Shown one piece after another: positions 1 through 6,618 of a stretch of DNA of 15,583 nt (within the stretch, counting starts at the first letter, position 1; every line of letters begins with the position of its first letter). Source of the stretch: Deltaproteobacteria bacterium (lineage in GTDB: Bacteria; Myxococcota; B64-G9). Under the pieces are notes generated by a model. The model saw only the letters and a program-made list of their open reading frames with translations. It did not search any database and was not told where the DNA came from. The DNA lies in contig JAUVAM010000012.1 of NCBI GenBank assembly GCA_030591745.1, forward strand, positions 1 to 15,583, given 5' to 3'. Position numbers and translations under genes: made by a program.

Positions 1-1616
1 ATCAGGTGTACGCCCCGCTGCAAATTGGATCGGTTGGCATAGACCGTGTCCGGCAAATTAAAGTCGGTGGGAAGCTGCATGGCCTGGTAGTCGGCATGAT
101 CTCCGTTCAGGTCGAAGCTGTCATAGTCGCAATCGCAGGAAGACGTAAGGCAATTGGACGCACCACAGTTGGCCGGCTGCACGAAGCGGTAGCGGATCAT
201 GTTGGCCAGGCCGGCTTGCAGGTTCTGCCATCGCGGATCGGCAAAGGAGCGCAAGAAGTCGTCGATGTAGCCACGTTCGGCCACTTCCCACAAGTGAGGC
301 ATGAGGTCGTCGACCAGTCGATTGTGATCGCTCAGTCCCTGAGGATAAAGGTCGATGAGGTCCGCGGCTTTGTCCATTTCGTGCAAGAGACGCGCAAGCT
401 TGGGCTCGTGTACTTCGACGATGTGGGCGGTGACCTCCAGTATCTGGGGCAGGCGATCGTAGTCGGCCAGCGCAAACAAGGCGTGACCCAAGGCCATCAA
501 GGCCGCTTGATCCGGATCGTAGCCCGAGTACAGGCCTTCGTCGTCGGACCGGGGGCTGATGGGCCCCAAGAGTGCGGGCAGGGCTTCGGGCAACTGCCAA
601 AGGATGCCGTCGACCACCATGGGTTGTACTTGATCCAGCAGACCGGCCAGCATGGTCAGGCCCAGGTCCCGGTGGAGATAAGCCAGGCGCCCGTTCAGCC
701 AGGGCAGTTGTCCATCCATGCTGCAGGCCGTCGGCACATCGATGGTTTGGCCGCCGGCGTCGACGAAGACGCCGGAGATGGCGTCGGTGTCGGCCAGGCC
801 GTCGCCGTTCAGGTCGGCGAAGGGCGCGGGCAAGGCACCCGTGTTGGGATCGAGCGTGACCAGGGGCCGGCCTCGTTCATCAAGGCGCACGATCCATTGC
901 ACCATTTGCTCGGCTTCATCCAGGCGGGCGTCTTCGCTCAGAAGCCAGTCGACGAAGGAGGCTCTGGTGCCTTCTGGATCCGGTGTGGCCTGTTCGGCCC
1001 CGGCAAGGGTCACCGCCAGGTCGGCAAGCAAAGAGGCAAAAGTGTCGTCCTCGTCGTTGGGTTCCAGGCCTTCGTCCAGCCCGTCGTGGGCCAGCCAAAG
1101 GGACGTAAATTCTCGCAGGAGATCCGCGGCGTCAGGTTGAGCCAGCACTCGCTGCAAGATCGGCATGGAAAGCGCCGAGTCGCAGTTTTCCAGATGTCGG
1201 TTTTCATAGCCCACAGCCTGCAAGAGCGGTCGATCCGTGGCCAGCTCATGGGCCAGCATGCAGCCCGTTGGGCGCAGGGCCGTCTGCAACCAGCCCGAAT
1301 CATACAAAGACAGCATGCCCGACAGATAAGTCTGCAACTCGCAGGGACAGGAATACGTCGCATCGCAGGAGAAGCTCACCAGACCTTCAGCGAAGATACC
1401 GTCGGCGGCGCTGACGAAGCGGGCCTTTTCCGCGGTGAAGGCCAGGCCCTTGGTTGGTTGGTAGCGATCCAGGTCCTTGACGATGATCTTGTAAATCTCG
1501 CTGCCGAAACTCTCCCGGGGGGCCGGGTTGCGGGTGGTGTCCAACTCATAGCCGCAGGTGACACTCATTAGGCCCAGAGCCATCAGGGTCAGCCATCTTG
1601 TCCACCCATTTCGCAT
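1..1616 (-). CDS. Secreted Cys-rich protein, probable lipoprotein, function unknown (3' end outside window)
   Basis: I do not recognise this family. About 538 codons are visible; the stop lies beyond the left edge. The ATG at 1616 has a strong Shine-Dalgarno (AAGGAGG, 4 bases upstream). The N-terminus is a short basic stretch (MRNGWTR), a hydrophobic run, then SVTC with Cys at residue 21. This resembles a lipoprotein signal peptide, but the lipobox is imperfect (Thr at -1, Ser at -3), so a cleaved secreted form is possible. Cys clusters occur near residues 67-76 and around 485-500. Two loops of the DxNxDG type (near residues 266-275 and 500-508) resemble calcium-binding loops of dockerin or thrombospondin-3 type. 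The middle is helical and rich in Leu, Ala and Asp. It is divergent from the kinase at 1797. It was missed by simple start-to-stop ORF finding because it has no stop in the window; codon use and the ribosome site support it. The role may be surface-related, but that is inference. Confidence 0.8.
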   Translation of the reverse strand, partial: MRNGWTRWLTLMALGLMSVTCGYELDTTRNPAPRESFGSEIYKIIVKDLDRYQPTKGLAFTAEKARFVSAADGIFAEGLVSFSCDATYSCPCELQTYLSGMLSLYDSGWLQTALRPTGCMLAHELATDRPLLQAVGYENRHLENCDSALSMPILQRVLAQPDAADLLREFTSLWLAHDGLDEGLEPNDEDDTFASLLADLAVTLAGAEQATPDPEGTRASFVDWLLSEDARLDEAEQMVQWIVRLDERGRPLVTLDPNTGALPAPFADLNGDGLADTDAISGVFVDAGGQTIDVPTACSMDGQLPWLNGRLAYLHRDLGLTMLAGLLDQVQPMVVDGILWQLPEALPALLGPISPRSDDEGLYSGYDPDQAALMALGHALFALADYDRLPQILEVTAHIVEVHEPKLARLLHEMDKAADLIDLYPQGLSDHNRLVDDLMPHLWEVAERGYIDDFLRSFADPRWQNLQAGLANMIRYRFVQPANCGASNCLTSSCDCDYDSFDLNGDHADYQAMQLPTDFNLPDTVYANRSNLQRGVHL

Positions 1617-1647
1617 GGGGCCTCCTTGTCGAGGGTCGTAAAAAAGA

Positions 1648-1653
1648 AGTATA
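1648..1653 (-). promoter_or_regulatory. Candidate -10 box for the leftward lipoprotein gene
   Basis: On the minus strand this reads TATACT (5 of 6 matches to the sigma-70 -10 consensus). It would place transcription start about 25 bases before the ATG at 1616, leaving the AAGGAGG site in the leader. I find no convincing -35 box at the usual spacing, so this is tentative. Confidence 0.3.
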
Positions 1654-1725
1654 TCCCAATTTCCCGCTCTTGGGCCAGCGGGGAACTGGAAAGTAAAAAC
1701 AGGGAGGCTCGCCCAAGCCAAAAGT

Positions 1726-1754
1726 TTGCCTGGGTGGCATTTCCCTGGTACTTT
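1726..1754 (+). promoter_or_regulatory. Weak candidate promoter for the kinase gene
   Basis: TTGCCT (1726-1731), a 17-base spacer, then TACTTT (1749-1754). The match to sigma-70 consensus is modest (4/6 and 3/6). The leader would be about 35 bases and would contain the ribosome site at 1785-1790. The remainder of the 1617-1796 gap holds a small inverted repeat (CCCGCT/AGCGGG, 1663-1668 and 1677-1682) and nothing else I can name. Confidence 0.25.
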
Positions 1755-1784
1755 CGATGGGTGTGTGTCCTTTCGACGCACAAG

Positions 1785-1790
1785 AAGGAG
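1785..1790 (+). promoter_or_regulatory. Ribosome binding site fixing the TTG start of the kinase
   Basis: AAGGAG lies 6 bases before TTG at 1797. No ATG or GTG is placed as well in this frame before the glycine-rich loop of the kinase, so this site decides the unusual start codon. Confidence 0.7.
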
Positions 1791-1796
1791 TAGGTC

Positions 1797-3344
1797 TTGG
1801 AGGCTGGTGATCGTTTCGGCGATTATGTGATCATCAAGAATCTCGCTGCCGGCGGAATGGCCGTGGTTTATCTGGCCCGCAAGAAGGGCATGAGCGGTTT
1901 TACCAAGCCCGTGGCCATGAAGGTCATCTTGCCTCAGTTCGCCACCAACCGGGACTTCATCGAGATGTTTCTGAATGAAGCCCGGCTGGCCGTGCATTTG
2001 ACCCATTCCAACATCGCTCAAATCCTGGACCTGGGGGAGATCGGCGGGCAGTATTTTATTTCCATGGAGTTCTGCCATGGTGCAGACCTTCAGCAGATCT
2101 CCCGCAAAACGCGCAAGAGCGGAAAGCTTTTGCCTCTGCCCTACGCCGCAAAGATTTTGAGTCAGGCCTGCGAGGGCATGTATTACGCGCACACCAAGGT
2201 GGACGACCAGGGTGTGCCTCTGGGCATTGTCCACCGGGATATCTCGCCGCATAACGTCTTGTTGACCTTCGACGGATTGGCCAAGATCATCGACTTCGGT
2301 ATCGCCAAGGCCAGGATCACGGCCAAGGAAGAAGACGACGGGGTGCTCAAGGGCAAGTTTTCCTACATGTCGCCCGAGCAAATCCGCGGCATGCCCATCG
2401 ACCCCCGCTCCGACGTCTTCGCGCTGGGCATCGTGCTCTGGGAAATTTGCACCGGTGCCAGCTTGTATCGGGAGAAGAGCGAGCTTCTGACCATGGAAGC
2501 CATCCTGCGCAAGCCCGTGCCCAAGCCGCGCGAGTTGCGTGGTGATATGCCGCCGGATTTAGAGGCCATCATCTTGAAGGCCCTGACCAAGCGTGCGGTC
2601 GATCGTTTCCAGTCCGCCCATGAGATGGCCCAGGCATTGGAAGGCTACTTGAATCGCAGCGGCTGGAACGTAGGCACCCCGCACCTGGCTGAGTTCATGC
2701 GTAAGTTGTTCCCTGAGAATTATCAGGACATCCGGGATTTGCTGGCCTCCGAGCGGCTCAAAGCTGAAGAAGAGGACAAGCAAAGCCCGGTGGACACAGG
2801 CCAGGTGGTGGCCTGGGAGCCATACGAAGATCAAGCAATTAAGGTTTCCGCGCCGGCCATCAATCCCATTCGGCCTGATTTTCCCGTGCGTATGCCGCCT
2901 GCCCATCCGGTGGCGCCGCCTTCTGCTCGCCCCATGCCACATCCGGTGGGGGCGCAGGATCCGCCCGGTAAATCCAAGGGTGGCTCTTGGGTCAGCATCA
3001 TCATTGTGATCCTCTTGGCCGCCTTAGTGGTGGTCGGTGGCGTCATCGCGCTCATGCTTTTTCAGCAGGGCGAGCCGGCCAAAGACGGTGCTGAGCCGGC
3101 CAAGGTTGAAACGGTGGAGAAAGTTTCCGGTAGCCTGAAGGTGTCCAGCAAGCCCGACGGCGCTTCGGTTTTCGTCAACGGCAAGGATTACGGCAAGACG
3201 CCCGTTACGCTCAGTGATTTGCCCCTGGCTGAAGAGCTTACCGTGCGCATCGAAAAGCGTGGCTATGAGAACATGGTCTTGCCGATCAAACTATCGAAAA
3301 GCAGGCCTACGGCACCGGTCAAGGTCACCCTGAGCAAACAGTAA
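1797..3344 (+). CDS. Transmembrane Ser/Thr protein kinase (Hanks type) with C-terminal PEGA domain
   Basis: This 515-residue kinase transfers phosphate from ATP to Ser/Thr of protein substrates that cannot be named here. The kinase domain spans about residues 7-285. All key elements are present: a Gly-rich loop (LAAGGMAVVY, 16-25), Lys42 in VAMK, Glu61 as the likely helix-C partner, HRDISPHN (catalytic Asp148, Asn153), DFG at 166-168 and SPE at 192-194. It should therefore be active. A Pro-rich linker (about 350-395) leads to one membrane helix (about 399-423) and a PEGA domain (about 445-513, with the typical PDGASVFVNGKDYGKTP pattern). The kinase is thus cytoplasmic and the PEGA domain lies outside the inner membrane, a known layout in Myxococcota-type kinases. 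The start is TTG with a good ribosome site. The gene is monocistronic, divergent from a lipoprotein gene and convergent with the translocase-like gene, with only 6 bases between stops. Confidence 0.95.
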   Translation: MEAGDRFGDYVIIKNLAAGGMAVVYLARKKGMSGFTKPVAMKVILPQFATNRDFIEMFLNEARLAVHLTHSNIAQILDLGEIGGQYFISMEFCHGADLQQISRKTRKSGKLLPLPYAAKILSQACEGMYYAHTKVDDQGVPLGIVHRDISPHNVLLTFDGLAKIIDFGIAKARITAKEEDDGVLKGKFSYMSPEQIRGMPIDPRSDVFALGIVLWEICTGASLYREKSELLTMEAILRKPVPKPRELRGDMPPDLEAIILKALTKRAVDRFQSAHEMAQALEGYLNRSGWNVGTPHLAEFMRKLFPENYQDIRDLLASERLKAEEEDKQSPVDTGQVVAWEPYEDQAIKVSAPAINPIRPDFPVRMPPAHPVAPPSARPMPHPVGAQDPPGKSKGGSWVSIIIVILLAALVVVGGVIALMLFQQGEPAKDGAEPAKVETVEKVSGSLKVSSKPDGASVFVNGKDYGKTPVTLSDLPLAEELTVRIEKRGYENMVLPIKLSKSRPTAPVKVTLSKQ

Positions 3345-3350
3345 CTCATC

Positions 3351-6300
3351 TCACGTGGGGTTCGTGGGGCCGTCTTCGAAGCAGTCGCCTTCGGCCAGGC
3401 CGCCTCCGTCGGTGACGACCAGCAGGGCCCTCAGTCTGTCGGTCAAGGCCAGGAAGATGCCGTGCAGTAACTCCACGCGATCGCTTAAGAGATCCATGAA
3501 GTCGGGCCGCGAGATGACCAGGGTTTCGCAGTCGCTGGCGCAGACGGCGCTGGCTGCATGGGGTTTTTGATCCAGCAAGGAGATGCCGCCCAGTGAGGCT
3601 TTTTCGCCCAGGGTCAAAAGTTTTCGCTTCCCTCGGCGGATTTCCACCTCGCCGGAGGTGATGATGTAAAGCGCGTCGCCGGGTTCTCCTTCGGCCAAGA
3701 TGGTTTCATTCTTTTTGAAATGGCGTTCCCGGGCGATGGCCGCTAAGGCTGTGAGATCATCCAGGTTGTTTTGCTTGAAAATGTCCACCGATTCCAAAAA
3801 CAGGACCCGTTCCATCACGTCCATGGTGTTGACTCCTTCGAACCAGCTCGGTGCGCTGGATTTGCAGTCCTCGCCAAGCTTCCATCGGGTGTGGATGGCG
3901 GCTGAACACAAAAGATGATCCCTCGACTCACTCAACTCGGCCAACTCGTCAGCCACGAACTCAAGACCTTGCTCAGGCATCTCCTCTGTGCACAACAGGG
4001 TCTTGTGGCTTTCGAGTAAGGGCAGCATGCGCTCTCGGCTCTCTCGATCGAGGACGTTGTCTAAGAGCTCCAGCGCGTCACTCGCGATCTCTTTTTCGGG
4101 CGAGCAAAAGCGATGGTGAACGGACATCATGGTGCGATGGGGATAGATGAGGCCCAAGACGCGGAAGGCGGTCTCGATGTTTTGCGCCAGGCGAAGACGG
4201 AGCACCTTGCGTACCAATACCCCGGCCGGTAAATGTCGGGCCACGCCCGTATAGAGCCGTGCGTAGTAGCGGTAGGACTCCAATCGCCGGTCCACGGCTT
4301 CGAGGGCCCACTTGCGGTCAAAGTGTACTTCTCGATGTTGCAAACGGATTCCCGAGACGGCCAAGGCGATTCGGTAACGCAGGGATGCGTCGTCTTGTTG
4401 GTTGGAAAACAGCAAGACCTCGCCCGCCCGTTGGGTGCCGATGGAACGCAAGACCCGGGGCAGCCGAATGCGTACGGCCAGGGGGCGCTTCCGGTCGTTG
4501 AGCCATTCCTCCAAAACGTCGACCACGCGATCCCCATAAACAGCCAGGGCATCCCGAGCCTCTTGTCGGGTCTCACGATGGGCCAGCATGCCCAGCAGGT
4601 GGGGCACGAAGGTGTCCCGATAGACTTGCTGGCAGGAGTCGGCCGCCAAACGGCGCACCGATGGTTCGGGGTCCCTTAGATAGGTGGTGAGATGTCCGGC
4701 GTATCGGCCATCGCCCAAGCGGCCCAGGAGTTTGGCCGTCTCGCGGCGTTCCGCGGGACTGGCCCGGTGGGCCTGGTCCAAGAGCTTCTCGAGTACGGCC
4801 ACCGCCGGGTTGTCCGGCACGATGCCTCGCAGGGTCAAGAGCGCCTCGATGGCCGCGGTTAGCAGGCCCGGATCTTCCGCGCGCAGGTAGGGCAGCAATG
4901 CTCCGGCGGCGCGCTTGGGATCAAGGGCCACCATCGCCAAGATGGCGGCCACCCGGCTTCGTCGTGTCCCTTCGTTGATGATCCCCAATAGATCGAAAAG
5001 CAGCTCTTTGTGTCCACGCTCGGCCACGGCCTCCATGGCGGCGATGCGTACCTGCTCGTTTTCGTGGCGTATCAGTCGGGCCAGAACCTCGCCCAGGTTC
5101 TCCTTTGGCGCCGAGGCCAGCAAGCGCAGGGAGGTCAGGATGATTTCCGGGTCTTCCCCATCCAGGGCCTGAACCAGAGACCTGCGCGTGTGGGCGTCTT
5201 CCAGTCGCAGACGTACGGGTGCCGCGGCCCCCACCCGCAACTTGCGGTCCAGCGAGCGGACATAGAGTACGCGTAGCCTGAGCAGCAGGATGGCGTAGGC
5301 CAGCACCATGACCAGCACCAGGGTGGCTTGCACGTTGGCGTTGGTCAACCAGGGGCTGAGCAGGAGCAGGGTTCCACCACCCACCGCATAGCCCAGTTTG
5401 CGCGACAAGCCGTCGATCACCCCCCGAGCCGGGGCTCTGAGTCCTGTGGGAATGGGGTTGAACAGCAGCTGCTGACCGGCCTGGTTGATGGACAGGCTGC
5501 CCGAGTTTTCTATGATCTTCAGTCCGTAGACAACGAGAAACACGGGAAGGAAAATGGAGATGACGGCGGTCACCGCAAGGCCCGCGGGCACGATGAGTAG
5601 ATAGTAAAAGATGCCAACCCGGCGCAGGATGCGGCTGGAAAATAAGAACAAAAACAGCACCGAAATCAGGCCTACATAGAGGTTTAGATCGCCGAAGAGT
5701 ACAGCCAGCTGATTTTCCGAGGGAAAATGAGCATGGGCAGCGGTGCGGAAAAAATAATCGACGAAGGCGGTGATGACCATGCTCAGCAGCATCAGGGCGG
5801 CAAAAGTACGCGGGTAGGGGTCTTTGAAGACATAGCCGAAGCCGCGGCGCAAAGAGGGGTGGTCTTGTTCGGGTAAGCTGTCGGCCCGGCCGTGGTGTTT
5901 GGCCAAGGCCCGGGCGCAGATCATACAGGCAGCCAGGGCAAAGGTGGCCACGAGAATCAGGTTCACCGCGCCGATGGTCGGACTGGCCCAGTGCACCAGC
6001 AGACCGCCGAAGATGGAGCCCGTCATGCCGCCGCCGGCCAAGATGCCGAAGACTCGTTTGCCCTCCTGGGGATCGAAGATGTCACCGGCCACGGACCAGA
6101 ACTGGATGTTCAGGGCCGTGACGGCCATTTCTCCGAAGAGGTAGACGGCTGGACTGACCGGGGCCAGGTCAAATCGCAAGGCAATCCAAAACAACAGATA
6201 AAGAACGCATACCGCGATCAATGACAGGAGCCGAAGAAGACGTCGTCGGGGATCGGCCAGCACCTTGGCGGCAAAGACGGCCACCACGGCGACCAGGAGG

Positions 6301-6482
6301 GCCATGGCGATGTACAGGTAAGGCAAATCCTTGGGATCGTGGCGGGAGAGGAACAAGGCATTGGATGCACTTTTAACCATCACCACATGGGCCACGAAGA
6401 AGAAGTAAAACAACGTGGCCATCAAGGTGCGTCGGCCTTCGCTAGGCCGAACCCCGGAGATGCGAGCGATCCAATCCTGCAC
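3351..6482 (-). CDS. Nucleotide-translocase-like MFS transporter fused to HEAT repeats and a cNMP-binding-like domain
   Basis: This 1043-residue protein has three parts. Residues about 15-410 form some 10-12 membrane helices with hallmarks of the ATP/ADP translocase (NTT/Npt) branch of the MFS: a segment around GDIFDPQEGKRVFGILAGGG (133-152) and a later NPIPTGLRAPARGVIDGLS stretch (342-360). Residues about 425-760 are repeated helical pairs of HEAT type. Residues about 895-1020 are a cyclic-nucleotide-binding fold (GEPGDALYIITSGEVEI, 932-948). In its phosphate-binding cassette (964-980) the usual Glu and Arg are replaced by Gly966 and His975, so ordinary cAMP binding is doubtful. The transported substrate is unknown; nucleotide exchange is only the family precedent, and bacterial members of this fused type need not carry ATP. 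The start is GTG at 6482, with AAAGGGAAG about 7 bases upstream and a good promoter. The gene is divergent from the SLC12-like transporter and convergent with the kinase. Confidence 0.9.
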   Translation of the reverse strand: MQDWIARISGVRPSEGRRTLMATLFYFFFVAHVVMVKSASNALFLSRHDPKDLPYLYIAMALLVAVVAVFAAKVLADPRRRLLRLLSLIAVCVLYLLFWIALRFDLAPVSPAVYLFGEMAVTALNIQFWSVAGDIFDPQEGKRVFGILAGGGMTGSIFGGLLVHWASPTIGAVNLILVATFALAACMICARALAKHHGRADSLPEQDHPSLRRGFGYVFKDPYPRTFAALMLLSMVITAFVDYFFRTAAHAHFPSENQLAVLFGDLNLYVGLISVLFLFLFSSRILRRVGIFYYLLIVPAGLAVTAVISIFLPVFLVVYGLKIIENSGSLSINQAGQQLLFNPIPTGLRAPARGVIDGLSRKLGYAVGGGTLLLLSPWLTNANVQATLVLVMVLAYAILLLRLRVLYVRSLDRKLRVGAAAPVRLRLEDAHTRRSLVQALDGEDPEIILTSLRLLASAPKENLGEVLARLIRHENEQVRIAAMEAVAERGHKELLFDLLGIINEGTRRSRVAAILAMVALDPKRAAGALLPYLRAEDPGLLTAAIEALLTLRGIVPDNPAVAVLEKLLDQAHRASPAERRETAKLLGRLGDGRYAGHLTTYLRDPEPSVRRLAADSCQQVYRDTFVPHLLGMLAHRETRQEARDALAVYGDRVVDVLEEWLNDRKRPLAVRIRLPRVLRSIGTQRAGEVLLFSNQQDDASLRYRIALAVSGIRLQHREVHFDRKWALEAVDRRLESYRYYARLYTGVARHLPAGVLVRKVLRLRLAQNIETAFRVLGLIYPHRTMMSVHHRFCSPEKEIASDALELLDNVLDRESRERMLPLLESHKTLLCTEEMPEQGLEFVADELAELSESRDHLLCSAAIHTRWKLGEDCKSSAPSWFEGVNTMDVMERVLFLESVDIFKQNNLDDLTALAAIARERHFKKNETILAEGEPGDALYIITSGEVEIRRGKRKLLTLGEKASLGGISLLDQKPHAASAVCASDCETLVISRPDFMDLLSDRVELLHGIFLALTDRLRALLVVTDGGGLAEGDCFEDGPTNPT

Positions 6483-6512
6483 TGCTGTCTTCCCTTTGTT
6501 GGAGTGGGCCCG

Positions 6513-6541
6513 ACTCTATGGCCCTCAAGCCTGTCTGTCAA
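6513..6541 (-). promoter_or_regulatory. Sigma-70-type promoter of the translocase-like gene
   Basis: Read on the minus strand: a perfect TTGACA (6541-6536), a 17-base spacer, and TAGAGT (6518-6513; 4 of 6 consensus). Transcription would begin near 6505, leaving a leader of about 23 bases that contains the AAAGGGAAG ribosome site before GTG at 6482. Confidence 0.6.
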
Positions 6542-6580
6542 TGACTCAACTGATTGTTCCTGTTTGAGTTTGCGGAAAGT

Positions 6581-6609
6581 TTGGGTCGTGTGGAAGTCGG
6601 TGATACACT
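6581..6609 (+). promoter_or_regulatory. Candidate promoter of the SLC12-like gene, giving a leaderless or near-leaderless mRNA
   Basis: TTGGGT (6581-6586), 17 bases, TACACT (6604-6609; 4 of 6). Only 9 bases separate the -10 box from ATG at 6619, so the transcript would start at or within a few bases of the start codon. This agrees with the absence of a Shine-Dalgarno before that ATG. The -35 match is weak. Confidence 0.4.
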
Positions 6610-6618
6610 CCCCGAATC

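Noticed and set aside
6..1571. Long plus-strand open frame of 521 codons opposite the lipoprotein gene
   Set aside because: It is in codon register with the leftward gene. Rare TTA, CTA and TCA codons in that gene leave the antisense frame open. Its product is Gln/Gly/His/Val-rich with no domain, and the minus strand has the ribosome site and signal peptide.
1617..1796. Possible riboswitch in the leader between lipoprotein and kinase genes
   Set aside because: I looked for c-di-GMP-type and other common aptamer patterns and found only a short inverted repeat and scattered GGCA/AAGCC pieces that do not form a known consensus.
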